Assembly (NCBI GenBank): GCA_035552195.1
Contig: DASZLU010000065.1
Location: 72,583-136,582 of the forward strand
Length of the DNA stretch: 64,000 nt
Source of the DNA: CAIKMD01 sp035552195
Lineage (GTDB): Bacteria > Pseudomonadota > Alphaproteobacteria > ATCC43930 > CGMCC-115725
Reading direction: 5' to 3'
The notes beneath the pieces are model-generated. The model saw only the letters and a list, made by a program, of their open reading frames with translations, was not told where the DNA came from and did not search any database. A program made the position numbers and the translations under genes. Below, piece after piece: positions 27,107 through 36,386 of this stretch (its first letter is position 1; the number at the start of each line of letters is the position of its first letter).

Positions 27107-29719
27107 GTGAAGGAGGGCTTGAGCCAAGGAAATCCGCAGCGTAACGGCCGCCGGCGTTCCGCGCTTTTGTCGCAACGGAACCCGCGTGAGCTTGTCGACC
27201 GCCATGTTCGTTCGCGCACAGAATCTTCGCGTGCTCTCGTGACGCCATTCGTCCGGCGCGGCGCGGCCGCGCGCTTTCCCTTCGGGATTATCGGTCTTTG
27301 CCTTGCGATCGTCGCGGCGCTGTGGGTCGCCCTCCTCGTCGATGCGGCGCGGGTCAGCCAAGCCGCGACCAGCCAGGCGGATCACGACGCGCGCAACCTG
27401 TCGATGGCGTTCCGCGAGCATATCCGGCGGATGATCGGCGCTGTCGATCAGTTGATGATCACCGTCATCGCCGAGAACAATACGGCCGGCGGTACGCCGC
27501 ATATTCCGGCCTGGATCAAGGATTCGCCACTCCTCCAAGGCATGACCGTGCAGGTGGCGATCATCGGGCCCGACGGGATGATGATCGAATCGAGCGTGCC
27601 CTCGAGCGGTCCGATCGATCTCTCCGACCGTCCCCATTTCCGCTATCACCTCGATCCTTCGGCGCCGCAACCCTATGTCAGCACCCCCGTCGTCGGGCGC
27701 GCCTCGGGCAAATGGTCGATTCAGATTACACGGCGCATCGTGCGACCCGATGGCAGGTTCGGCGGCGTGATGGTCGTGTCGCTCGATCCCCTCTACCTCG
27801 CGCAGTTCTTCGACAGCGTCGATCTCGGCGCGCACGGCCGGGCGTTGCTTGTCGGCCGCGACGGCATCGTGCGCGCGCGGCGCGATCTTACCTCCGATCG
27901 TATCGGCCAGCGCCTCGACGACCCGGCGCTATTCGCGAAGCTCGAGGATGGTGCCGATAACGGCAGCTACATCGGCGCGGTCGAAGCCGACGGCATGGCG
28001 CGCATCTACGGCTATGCCGCCGTCGCCAATTACCCGCTTGTCGTCAGCGTCGGCTTCGCGCTCAGCGACGTGCTCGCCGCGCCCGAACGTCAGCTTCATC
28101 GCTATTACCTTATTGGCGCGGCTCTTTCCTTGGCGATCATCGCTCTCGGCTTACTGCTCGCGCGCGAGACGCAGCGGCGGCGGCGGCGCGAGCTGGCCGC
28201 GCATGCCGAGGCGCTTATCGCCGAACAAAAGGCGCTGCTCGACACCGCCCTCAATACGATGTGCCACGGGCTCGTCATGTATGGCGCGGACCTGCGCGCC
28301 GTCGTCATCAATCGCCGCTATCTCGAGATGTATGGGCTCTCGCCCGCGGAGGCCAAGCCCGGTTGCACGGCACGCGACCTCCTCGCGCAGCGGATAGCGG
28401 CCGGGACCTTCGCCGGCGACATCGAGCAATACATTTCGATGCACATCCCCGGCTCGGAGGCGGTTTTCGACAATCCGGACGGTCGGTCGGTGCGGGTGCT
28501 CAATCGCACGCTACCGGACGGCGCCGGGTGGGTATCGACGCATGAAGACGTGACCGCGCGCCGCCGCGCGGAGCGCGAGTTGCAGGCGAGCCGCGAGATG
28601 CTGGCCTGGGCCCAGCGTACCCTCGGCGTCGGCAGCATCGAGCTCGATCTCCGGACCGGGCGGGTGAGACGCACCGAGGAGTTCGCGCGGATTCTCGGCC
28701 TCGCCGATGACGGCACCGACGAATTCGATCCCATCGGCGCGCTGCGCGCCGGCGCGCATCCTGAAGACCTATCGGCCTTCGATGCGCATATGGCGGACAT
28801 GAAGGCGCAGGGGCATTGCAAGCCTTTCGAGTTCCGCTTCATGCGCGCCGACGACGGCCGCCAGATCACGCTGCGCGAAGAAAGCGACATCGTGCTCGAC
28901 GAAGCGGGCACGCCCATCGTCCAAATCACCACCATTCGCGACATCACGGCCGAGCGGCTGGCGAGCGAGCGGCACCGCGCGCTCGAGCGGCATCTGTTCC
29001 ATTCGCAGAAGCTCGAATCGCTGGGCACGCTGGCCGGCGGCATCGCGCACGACCTCAACAATACGCTCGTGCCGATCCTCGCGCTCTCGCAGCTTGCGAT
29101 GGAACTCGTGCCGCAAGACAGCGAGGCGCGCGAGCATCTCGCCACCGTGCACGAAGCGGCGCAGATGGCGCGCGACCTCGTCAAGCGCATTCTCGCCTTC
29201 AGCCGCAAGCAAGAGGCGGACAAGCGCCCGACCGATCTTCCGGCGCTGGTGCGCGACACGGTTCGGATGCTGCGCGCGACCATCCCGACGACGATCGCGA
29301 TCAGCGATGCGATCGCCGACGTCCCATCGATCATGGGCGACGGCGGCCAACTGCAGCAAGTGATCGTCAATCTCGCCACCAACGCCGCGCAGGCGATCGG
29401 CGAGAGTGGCGGCAAGATCACCGTAAGCCTGGCGCATAGCATCGACGGCGGCGCAGACCGAGCCATCCTCACGGTATCCGATACCGGCTGCGGCATGGAC
29501 GGGGCGACGGTCGCGCGCGTCTTCGAGCCGTTCTTTACGACGAAAGGCGTCGGCGAAGGGACCGGGCTTGGCCTCGCGCTCGTGCACGGCATCGTCGAAG
29601 GGCATGGCGGCACGATCGCCGTCGCAAGCCAGCCGGGATTGGGCACGACATTCACCATCACCCTGCCGGTCGTCGGCGCTGCGCAAGACAGCGGCTCCGC
29701 GCCTTTAGCGGCGGCCTAG
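27107..29719 (+). CDS. Membrane sensor histidine kinase with Cache-like and two PAS domains
   Basis: About 870 residues. A transmembrane helix at about 59-80, a periplasmic dCache-like sensor region to about 325 and a second helix near 330-350 precede two PAS-like domains (about 365-490 and 505-615). The H-box GGIAHDLNN has its phosphoacceptor at His648; QQVIVNLATNAAQAI is the N-box, and SDTGCGMD and GEGTGLGLALVHGIVEGHGG complete the ATPase. No receiver domain is attached. Start is uncertain between GTG 27107 and GTG 27239. It precedes a CheY-like regulator and two binding-protein genes, suggesting sensing of a transported ligand. Confidence 0.9.
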   Translation: MKEGLSQGNPQRNGRRRSALLSQRNPRELVDRHVRSRTESSRALVTPFVRRGAAARFPFGIIGLCLAIVAALWVALLVDAARVSQAATSQADHDARNLSMAFREHIRRMIGAVDQLMITVIAENNTAGGTPHIPAWIKDSPLLQGMTVQVAIIGPDGMMIESSVPSSGPIDLSDRPHFRYHLDPSAPQPYVSTPVVGRASGKWSIQITRRIVRPDGRFGGVMVVSLDPLYLAQFFDSVDLGAHGRALLVGRDGIVRARRDLTSDRIGQRLDDPALFAKLEDGADNGSYIGAVEADGMARIYGYAAVANYPLVVSVGFALSDVLAAPERQLHRYYLIGAALSLAIIALGLLLARETQRRRRRELAAHAEALIAEQKALLDTALNTMCHGLVMYGADLRAVVINRRYLEMYGLSPAEAKPGCTARDLLAQRIAAGTFAGDIEQYISMHIPGSEAVFDNPDGRSVRVLNRTLPDGAGWVSTHEDVTARRRAERELQASREMLAWAQRTLGVGSIELDLRTGRVRRTEEFARILGLADDGTDEFDPIGALRAGAHPEDLSAFDAHMADMKAQGHCKPFEFRFMRADDGRQITLREESDIVLDEAGTPIVQITTIRDITAERLASERHRALERHLFHSQKLESLGTLAGGIAHDLNNTLVPILALSQLAMELVPQDSEAREHLATVHEAAQMARDLVKRILAFSRKQEADKRPTDLPALVRDTVRMLRATIPTTIAISDAIADVPSIMGDGGQLQQVIVNLATNAAQAIGESGGKITVSLAHSIDGGADRAILTVSDTGCGMDGATVARVFEPFFTTKGVGEGTGLGLALVHGIVEGHGGTIAVASQPGLGTTFTITLPVVGAAQDSGSAPLAAA

Positions 29720-29762
29720 CGCGATCGCCCGAATCGAGGATAGAGAGGATAGAGAAGGAAAC

Positions 29763-30134
29763 ATGGCGCAAAAAATTCTCGTGATCGATGACAGCCCGAT
29801 CGTCCGCCAGACGCTGGCGGCGATCCTCAGGCACAATGGCTATGAGATCGAGCTCGCGGAGGATGGGAAACGCGGCGTGGCGGCTTTTCGTGCCGGTGCG
29901 CCGGACCTTGTGATCACCGATCTGATCATGCCCGAGAAGGAAGGGCTCGAGACGATCAGAGACATCCGGCGCGACAATCCCGACGCGAAGATCGTGGCGA
30001 TCTCGGGCGGCGCGCGCACCGGCCATGCCGATTTCCTGCGGATGGCACAGGCCTTCGGCGCGGTCGCCGTTATCGCCAAGCCTTTCGCCACGCAAGAAGT
30101 CGTCGATTGCGTCAAAACCTGTCTTGGTGCTTAA
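29763..30134 (+). CDS. Single-domain response regulator (CheY-like)
   Basis: 123 residues, a receiver domain only: acidic pair at Asp9-Asp10, phosphoacceptor Asp53 (VITDLIMPE), a conserved serine (VAISGG) and the lysine of VIAKPFA. GAGAAGGAA precedes the ATG. It lies 43 bases behind the histidine kinase, its likely partner, and 10 bases before a binding-protein gene. With no output domain it probably signals through another protein. Confidence 0.92.
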   Translation: MAQKILVIDDSPIVRQTLAAILRHNGYEIELAEDGKRGVAAFRAGAPDLVITDLIMPEKEGLETIRDIRRDNPDAKIVAISGGARTGHADFLRMAQAFGAVAVIAKPFATQEVVDCVKTCLGA

Positions 30135-30144
30135 TGGGCGGGCT

Positions 30145-31158
30145 ATGCTGGTCGCTCGAACGCTCGTTGTCCTTCTCGCTTTCGTCCTTTGCGCCTTTGG
30201 TGCCGCGCGCGCCGGCAATGCCGAGCACGTCAAGCTCGGCCTGCTGAAGACCGCCGGTAATGGCGGTCTCTTCGTCGCGCAGGATCGCGGTTATTTCACC
30301 GCGCAGAATCTGGACGTCGAGCTCGTCTTTTTCGACGGCGCCTTGCCGATCGCGGTGGCGACGGTGAGCGGCGATATCGATCTCGGCTCGACCGCGCTGA
30401 CCGCCGGGCTCTACAACATGGCGGCGCAAGGGGCGATGCGGGTCATCGCGGCGCAAAGCGCCGACGTGCCGACCTTCCAGAACAACACCGTCGTCGTCTC
30501 GAACCAAGCTTGGAACAACGGGCTCAAATCCTATAAGGATCTCGGCGGCAAGAAGATCGGCATCACTTCGATCGGCGGCTCGCCACAATACTCGATCGTG
30601 CTGCTCTCCGAGAAATACGGCTTCCCCCTCAGCGGCGTGCATTTCCTGCCGCTGCAATCGGTGACCAATATCATCAGCGCGATCAAGGGCAACCAGGCCG
30701 ATGCCGGCGTCGGCCCCGCCGCCTCGATGCTGCCGGTGGTGCAGCGCGGTGATGCGAAAATGCTCGGCTTCGTCGGCGATGAAGCGAGTTATCAGCTCGG
30801 CGGGATCTTCGTCTCGACCAAGACGGCGGATAATCGCGGCGACATGCTGAAACGCTTCCTCGTCGCCTATCGCCATGGCGCGAAAGACTATCACGACGCG
30901 GTCACCGGCCCCGGCGAGAAGCGCCAGGACGGGCCGGGCACCGACGAGATGCTGAAGATCCTTTCCAAATACATCGGCCAGCCCCCCGAGCAGCTGAAGC
31001 CCGGCATCTCCTATGTCGATGCCGAGGTTCGGCTCGATCAGCACGACGTGCAGCACCAGATCGATTGGTACAAATCGCAGGGCGAGATCAAGGGCGACCT
31101 CAAAGCCTCGGTGCTGATCGACAAGCGCTATGCGACCGTCCTGCCGGAAAGGGAATAA
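30145..31158 (+). CDS. ABC substrate-binding protein (NMT1/TauA-like)
   Basis: 337 residues with a signal peptide (VVLLAFVLCAFGAARA). The mature chain begins HVKLGLLKTAGNGGLF and ends DWYKSQGEIKGD...IDKRYATVLPE, the same end signature as the tandem trio at 14-17 kb. Start 30145 lies just behind the response regulator; the frame is open further upstream inside that gene. Followed immediately by a near-duplicate at 31159. Placement behind a kinase/regulator pair suggests that ligand uptake or ligand sensing is linked to signalling. Confidence 0.85.
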   Translation: MLVARTLVVLLAFVLCAFGAARAGNAEHVKLGLLKTAGNGGLFVAQDRGYFTAQNLDVELVFFDGALPIAVATVSGDIDLGSTALTAGLYNMAAQGAMRVIAAQSADVPTFQNNTVVVSNQAWNNGLKSYKDLGGKKIGITSIGGSPQYSIVLLSEKYGFPLSGVHFLPLQSVTNIISAIKGNQADAGVGPAASMLPVVQRGDAKMLGFVGDEASYQLGGIFVSTKTADNRGDMLKRFLVAYRHGAKDYHDAVTGPGEKRQDGPGTDEMLKILSKYIGQPPEQLKPGISYVDAEVRLDQHDVQHQIDWYKSQGEIKGDLKASVLIDKRYATVLPERE

Positions 31159-32186
31159 TTGCGTTCGCTACCGGCCCGGATAATGAGTCTCCGGCGCGTC
31201 GGTACAGCACTCGCGATCCTCGTTCTGGCGTGCACCGGAACTGCCCGCGCCGAGACCATCAAGCTTGGCCTGGTCAAAAGCGCCGGCAACGCGGGCATTT
31301 TTGTCGCGCAGGAGCACGGCTATTTCGCCGGCGAGAACCTGACCGTCCAGTTCGTGTTCTTCGATGCGGCCTTGGCCGTCGCCGTCGGAACGATGAGCGG
31401 CGATATCGATGTCGGTTCGACGGCGCTTACCGCCGCGCTCTACAATATGGCGGCACAAGGCGCGATGCGCGTTATCGCCGCGCAAAGCGCCGATGTACCG
31501 AGCTTCCAGAACAACACGATCATCGTCTCGAATCGTGCTGACGAAAATGGTCTCAGATCCTTTGGGGACCTCGGCGGGCGGCAGATCGGCCTCGCGCAGA
31601 TCGGCGGATCGCCGCAATACGCGATCGTGCTGCTTTCGGAGAAATACGGTTTTCCGCTGACAACCGTGCGCTTCCTGCCGCTGCAGTCCGTGCCCAACGT
31701 CGTCAGCGCGATCAAGGGCAACCAGGCCGATGCCGGTGTCGGCCCGGCCGCCGCGCTGCTGCCGATCGTGCAAAGCGGCAACGCGAAGCTTTTGGGCTTC
31801 GCCGGCGATGAAGTCGCCTTCAGCTCGGCGGCGTTTTCGTCGCCACCAAAACCGCCGATCGACGCGGCGATATGCTGAAGCGGTTTCTCATCGCCTATCG
31901 CCATGGCGCGAAAGATTATCACGACGCCGTCACCGGCCCCGGCGAGAAGCGCCAGGACGGACCCGGCACCGACGCGATGGTGGCGGTCCTCTCGAAATAT
32001 CTGGGCCAGACGCAGGCGCAGTTAAAGCTCGGCATCGCCTATGTCGATGAGCGCGCGCGGCTCGATGAGCACGACGTGCAGCACCAGATCGATTGGTATA
32101 AATCCCAAGGGCAGATCAAAGGCAACCTCGCCGCTACGCGGCTGATCGACAAGCGCTATGCGACGATCCTGCCGGGCAAGGAATGA
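31159..32186 (+). pseudogene. ABC substrate-binding protein (NMT1/TauA-like), interrupted by a -1 frameshift
   Basis: The first part (31159-31878) encodes a signal peptide and about two-thirds of a binding protein closely similar to its upstream neighbour, then runs out of frame after GDEVAF. The remaining third is intact in another frame (31872-32186) and matches the neighbour to the last residue. Comparison with that gene places one missing C beside position 31821; restoring it gives 342 residues including QLGGVFVATKTADRRGDMLKR. Codon usage past the break is undamaged, so this is either a very recent mutation or a sequence error. Start may be TTG 31159 or ATG 31183. Confidence 0.8.
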
Positions 32187-32644
32187 CCGCCATTTATATC
32201 GACGCCGATGCCTGCCCGGTTCGTGACGAAGTCTATCGTGTGGCCGAGCGGCTGAGCCTCGGCGTCTTCGTCGTCTCGAACGGCTCGCGCCCGATCCGGC
32301 CGTCGCAAAATCCGCAAGTCCAGATGATCGTGGTGAGCGACGGTGCCGATGCCGCCGATCATTGGATCGCCGAGCGTATCGGGCCGGGCGATGTCTGCGT
32401 CACGGCCGATATCCCCCTCGCCTCGCGCTGCCTTGCCAAGGACGCGCTGGCGCTCGCGCCGAACGGCAAGATCTGGAACAAGGACAATATCGGCAACGCC
32501 CTCGCCGGACGCGAGGTGTCGCGGCATCTGCGCGAACTCGGCATGACCGGCGGCGGGCAAGCGCCGTTCTCGAAGGCAGACCGGTCGCGCTTTCTGCAAG
32601 CCCTCGACAAGCTCGTCCACGCCGCGATGGCGCGAACCGGCTAA
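32183..32644 (+). CDS. YaiI/YqxD family protein (DUF188)
   Basis: 153 residues. Family features: the N-terminal IYIDADACPVRDEVYRVAERL, VVSNGSRPI, VVSDGADAADHWI and DVCVTADIPLASRCL. The fold is PIN-like and may have nuclease activity, but the role is unknown. Its ATG overlaps the stop of the frameshifted binding protein (ATGA), placing it at the end of that transcription unit. Confidence 0.9.
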   Translation: MTAIYIDADACPVRDEVYRVAERLSLGVFVVSNGSRPIRPSQNPQVQMIVVSDGADAADHWIAERIGPGDVCVTADIPLASRCLAKDALALAPNGKIWNKDNIGNALAGREVSRHLRELGMTGGGQAPFSKADRSRFLQALDKLVHAAMARTG

Positions 32645-32775
32645 GCGGCGGCGCGCGCAAGCGCGCCTCGTCTAGCGACCGGCACGTGCGCAGTAGACAT
32701 CGGTTTTCGCGAAATCGCCGCCGACGTAAAGCTTTCTTGATCCGCGCCGCCGCATTGCGCTGTGCTGAGCGATGC

Positions 32776-33150
32776 ATGAAAATGCCGCCAATGGCATCGC
32801 CGGCCAGCCCAACCTATCAGCTCTTCGCGCGCGCGATCATCGAGCGCAAACAAATCGTCTGCGTCTATGAAGGCCATCCGCGCGAACTCTGCCCGATTAT
32901 CCTCGGCCATGCGCGCGGACGAGAGAAAGCGCTGACCTTTCAATTCGGCGGCAGCAGCAATTCCGGCCTGCCGCCGGGCGGCGAATGGCGCTGCTTATGG
33001 TTATCCAAGATAAAGGACGCCGCACACCGCGACGGTCCCTGGCATAGCGGCGCGAGCCATCGCCAGCCGCAAGGCTGCGTCGACACGGTCGATCTCGACG
33101 TCAATCCGGCGAGCCCTTACGCGCCGAAACGTTCATCGAAGGCGAAATAG
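32776..33150 (+). CDS. Hypothetical protein, possibly a stand-alone WYL-like domain
   Basis: About 124 residues (119 from the ATG at 32791). The order AIIERKQIVCVYEGHPRELCPIILG followed by a strand-rich core and W-R-C-L-W-L-S-K-I resembles WYL ligand-binding domains without their usual winged helix. This similarity is weak and from memory. No signal peptide. Neighbours do not indicate a function. Confidence 0.55.
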   Translation: MKMPPMASPASPTYQLFARAIIERKQIVCVYEGHPRELCPIILGHARGREKALTFQFGGSSNSGLPPGGEWRCLWLSKIKDAAHRDGPWHSGASHRQPQGCVDTVDLDVNPASPYAPKRSSKAK

Positions 33151-33303
33151 CGGCCCAAACGGATGCGGGCACGGCGATCGTAACGGATGCGCAATCCTGG
33201 GCTGGCATCCTAGCCCCGCCGGAGGGAAAATCCGGGAGACGCCGCGCGACCCCGGTGGGCTAGGTGGGGCCGCGCAAACACAGACGCATTCGCGGGGGAT
33301 TTG

Positions 33304-34221
33304 ATGGATTACCAAACGCCAGTCACGTTCATCCTTGGCATCCTCGTGCTGATCTTCGTGCTCAGCATGTTCAAATCGAGCTTCTTCGTCGTTCACCAGC
33401 AGACGAAAGAAGTGATCGAGCGGTTGGGCAAATTCCACCACCTCGCCGATGCCGGCCTCAATTTCAAATGGCCGGTCATCGACAAGCGCGTGTGGAAGGT
33501 CGAGCTGCGCGTGCAGCAGCTGAACGTCATGGTCGAGACCAAGACCAAGGACAATGTCTTCGTCAAAGTGCCGGTCGCGGTGCAATACCGCGCCATCCCC
33601 GCGCACGCCGCCGACACCTATTACCAATTGAGCGACGATCAGAAGCAGCTCACCTCTTATGTTCTCGACGTGGTCCGCGCCCGAGTCCCGACGCTCAATC
33701 TCGACGAGGTCTTCGAAAAGAAAGACGACATCGCCGCCGCGGTGAAAGAGCACCTCGACGACACGATGAAGACGTTCGGCTGGGAAGTGATGGGCGCGCT
33801 CGTCACCGATGTCGATCCGGCCGAGAACGTCAAAGCGGCGATGAACGAGATTCAGGCGCAAAGCCGGCTGCAAGTCGCGGCGCAAGCCAAGGGCGAGGCC
33901 AACAAGATACTCACCGTGAAGAATGCCGAGGCGGAAGCGGAATCGAAACGGCTGCAAGGCGAAGGTATCGCCAATCAGCGCAAAGCGATCGTCGAAGGCC
34001 TGCGCGAATCGGTGAAGCAGTTCCAAGAGGCGACCGGCGTCAATGCCGGCGACGTGCTGCGCCTCGTCCTGATGACGCAGTATTTCGATACGTTGAAAGA
34101 GATCGGCGTCTCTTCCGGCTCCAAAGTGATCATGATGCCGCACGCGCCCGCGGGCATGAGCGACATCGCCGACCAACTCACCAAATCGATCATCACCGGC
34201 GAGGAAGCCACGAGCGCGTGA
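33304..34221 (+). CDS. SPFH/band 7 (stomatin-like) membrane protein
   Basis: 305 residues: one N-terminal transmembrane helix (VTFILGILVLIFVLSMF), a band 7 domain (VVHQQTKEVIERLGKFHHLADAGLNFKWPVID... DNVFVKVPVAVQYR), then a helical Ala/Glu/Lys-rich stretch typical of flotillin/stomatin oligomerisation. GGGGGAT upstream supports the ATG at 33304. Family members organise membrane microdomains and often work with proteases such as FtsH or NfeD; none of those is adjacent here. Confidence 0.9.
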   Translation: MDYQTPVTFILGILVLIFVLSMFKSSFFVVHQQTKEVIERLGKFHHLADAGLNFKWPVIDKRVWKVELRVQQLNVMVETKTKDNVFVKVPVAVQYRAIPAHAADTYYQLSDDQKQLTSYVLDVVRARVPTLNLDEVFEKKDDIAAAVKEHLDDTMKTFGWEVMGALVTDVDPAENVKAAMNEIQAQSRLQVAAQAKGEANKILTVKNAEAEAESKRLQGEGIANQRKAIVEGLRESVKQFQEATGVNAGDVLRLVLMTQYFDTLKEIGVSSGSKVIMMPHAPAGMSDIADQLTKSIITGEEATSA

Positions 34222-34354
34222 GCGCAGCCTCGGTCGCGCGAGGGCGAGCGATGCGCAGCTTTGCGGCGAATTCTCGCCGTCGCGGCTCCCTTATTGTTCA
34301 CTATATGTTCTAGTTAGCGGGCCCGCAAACGATGGCTCGCGATATAGTGATCCG

Positions 34355-34873
34355 ATGGTCCAACATCCTTTTTTCCTCGTGGTCATGGGCGTGTCGGGCG
34401 CCGGAAAGTCGACGCTCGCCGCCGGCTTGGCGACGGCGCTGAGCGTGCCGCTCAAGGAAGGCGACACGCTCCATCCCGCCACGAACGTGGCAAAGATGAA
34501 GGCGGGCCAGCCTCTTTCGGATGAGGATCGCGCGCCTTGGCTCGCGCGGATCAAGGCGTGGATCGATACCGAGCTCGATCGAGGCCGCTCCGGCATCGTC
34601 ACCTGCTCGGCGCTCAAGCGCGCTTATCGCGACGTTTTACGCGCGAACCGAGCGAATATTGTCTTCGTCTTTATCGATGGCGAAGAAAATCTGATCCGCG
34701 AACGGCTGCAAAAGCGCAGAGGCCACTTCATGCCGGCAGACCTGCTCGCAAGCCAATTCGCCACGCTGGAGCCTCCGGCAGCGGATGAGCATCCGATCAT
34801 CGTCTCTGCCGCCGATACGCCCGAAGCCCAGGTGCGCAAGGCGATCGCGATTCTGAGCGCTCATCCGCGATAG
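34355..34873 (+). CDS. gntK: Gluconokinase
   Basis: 172 residues; phosphorylates gluconate to 6-phosphogluconate. The P-loop is GVSGAGKST near residue 12, then EGDTLHPATNVAKMKAGQPLSDEDRAPWL, the GntK signature, TCSALKRAYRDVLR and GHFMPADLLASQFATLEPP. Length is typical for the P-loop gluconokinase family. Stand-alone; no gluconate permease or Entner-Doudoroff genes in view. Confidence 0.93.
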   Translation: MVQHPFFLVVMGVSGAGKSTLAAGLATALSVPLKEGDTLHPATNVAKMKAGQPLSDEDRAPWLARIKAWIDTELDRGRSGIVTCSALKRAYRDVLRANRANIVFVFIDGEENLIRERLQKRRGHFMPADLLASQFATLEPPAADEHPIIVSAADTPEAQVRKAIAILSAHPR

Positions 34874-35055
34874 CCACCCGCACGATTTCGGCCGTTGAAC
34901 CCGGTGCCATCTCTGCCCTATCCTCCCCGGGTCAATTGACCCTCGGTTGGCCGCCGCCGTTATGCTCGTGTGAGCCCAACCCGGTCACCACCCACCCTGA
35001 GCCTTTTGACCTGTAGAGCAAACGCGCTACCGCCATTCACTTACGGAGAAGATCG

Positions 35056-35262
35056 ATGCCTGCCGGCACAGTCAAATGGTTCAATTCGCAAAAAGGTTAC
35101 GGCTTCATTCAGCCCGATGACGGCTCGAAAGACGTCTTCGTCCACATCTCGGCCGTCGAGCGCGCCGGCCTCAGCGGCCTCAACGAAGGTCAGAAGATCA
35201 GCTTCGATCTCGAACGCGGCCAGCAGGGCAAGACCTCTGCCGTCAATCTGAAGACCGCCTGA
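35056..35262 (+). CDS. cspA: Cold-shock protein, CspA family
   Basis: 68 residues, a single OB-fold RNA chaperone: GTVKWFNSQKGYGFIQPDDG contains RNP1 and DVFVHISAVERAG contains RNP2. A CGGAGAAG site precedes the ATG. The roughly 180-base upstream gap may contain a structured 5' leader, as cspA genes often do. Followed by a strong palindrome at 35271. Confidence 0.95.
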   Translation: MPAGTVKWFNSQKGYGFIQPDDGSKDVFVHISAVERAGLSGLNEGQKISFDLERGQQGKTSAVNLKTA

Positions 35263-35270
35263 CCCTGAAA

Positions 35271-35296
35271 GGGCGGCGGCGCGCCGCCGCCCTTCT
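35271..35296 (+). terminator. Terminator hairpin after cspA
   Basis: A perfect 22-base palindrome of GGGCGGCGGCG and its complement, nine bases after the cspA stop codon, followed by TTCT. The T-run is short, but the position and stem strength support termination of cspA. Confidence 0.65.
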
Positions 35297-35348
35297 ATCG
35301 AAAGGACGAGACGGAGCGATCAAAAGTTCCTTCTCCTCCGATCAAATT

Positions 35349-35570
35349 TTAGCGGCGACTGCGCGACCAGGACGAGGATTGACGCAGGATCGTGCCGGTC
35401 GCAATTTGCGTTTTATGCCGCTCGATCCAGGCTTCCGCCGCCGCTTGGGTGTCGAGCCCGGTCACCTTGGTCGGAAGACTGCCGGGGATCGTGACTTCGA
35501 CGGTGAATTTGCCGTCGTCCAGCGGAAGCACGCGATAAACGGCTTCCGCGTGTGGGTGAATAAGGGGCAT
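35349..35570 (-). CDS. Small hypothetical protein
   Basis: 73 residues. After MPLIHPHAEAVYRVLPLDDGKFTVEV, a strand-rich start, comes a short helix (AAAEAWIERHKTQI), the pattern of small DUF-type proteins found in rhizobia; the family is not named here. Start 35570 is preferred to the open frame to 35690, whose N-terminus is arginine-rich and non-specific. Confidence 0.5.
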   Translation of the reverse strand: MPLIHPHAEAVYRVLPLDDGKFTVEVTIPGSLPTKVTGLDTQAAAEAWIERHKTQIATGTILRQSSSWSRSRR

Positions 35571-35711
35571 AGGCCTATCCGCTGCAATTAATGGGGTCGC
35601 GCGCCGACGTCGCGGCGACTTCCTACTAGCCCAAAGTCTGTGGCTCGATTGCGGCGGCGGCGCGGCGCCATTGCAGCCCGCGCGCGGCATCGGCGCGCAC
35701 CGGCACGGCGC

Positions 35712-36065
35712 TCAGCCCAGCGCTTTCTCGTAAATCTCCGGCTTGAACCCGACCGTGAGCTTGCCGCCCGCGTCGAGGACGGGGCGTTTGATCATCGAGG
35801 GTTGATCGAGCATCAGCGCGATGGCTTTTTTCTCGTCGAGTTTTTCTTTCTTGGCGTCGGGCAGTTTCTTGAATGTGGTTCCGGCTTTGTTGAGCAGCAC
35901 CTCCCACCCGACTTTCTTCGCCCAGCCCTCGAGCACCGGCTGGTCGATGCCGTCGGCTTTGTAGTCGTGGAATTCGTAAGGAACCTTGTGCTGATCGAGC
36001 CAGCTGCGCGCCCTCTTCATCGTGTCGCAATTCTTGATGCCGTAGATCGTGATCGACCGCGCCAT
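35712..36065 (-). CDS. ArsC/Spx family protein, YffB type
   Basis: 117 residues of thioredoxin-like ArsC fold. The N-terminal TIYGIKNCDTMKRARSWLDQH holds the single catalytic-type cysteine and the typical KxR spacing of YffB, and MIKRPVLDAGGKLTVGFKPEIY is the conserved arginine-containing end. YffB proteins are glutathione-dependent thiol reductases more likely than true arsenate reductases. GAGGGGG precedes the ATG. Confidence 0.88.
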   Translation of the reverse strand: MARSITIYGIKNCDTMKRARSWLDQHKVPYEFHDYKADGIDQPVLEGWAKKVGWEVLLNKAGTTFKKLPDAKKEKLDEKKAIALMLDQPSMIKRPVLDAGGKLTVGFKPEIYEKALG

Positions 36066-36386
36066 TGCCGCCCCCTCTTCTCTTTCCAGGGCCTTATTTC
36101 AGCAGCGCCATTTGCCCAAAGCAAACGCCGACGCGGCTGGATGATCGGTGCTGGGAGACGGCAAGAACGGCAATACGGCAAGAAACCGGCGCTTTTGGCG
36201 GCTTTGACCTGGCGGCGACTTGCATAAAGCGGTGCAAAGGGCCATGTTCAGCCTGCGCCGGCCACGTCGCCGCTGCCTTCATTGCCCGCAGATCTGGCTA
36301 GCGGGTCTTCCTACCGCCCAGAATCGATCGCGTGAGAACGATTTCTCGCGTGGCTCTGCCGTTTCCTTCTGCGAAAGATCGATTTC
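36066..36386. other. 321-base gap upstream of rpsU
   Basis: Between the ArsC-family gene and rpsU. I see no credible ORF or RNA gene. It must contain the promoters for rpsU and, on the other strand, for the ArsC-family gene. Confidence 0.5.
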
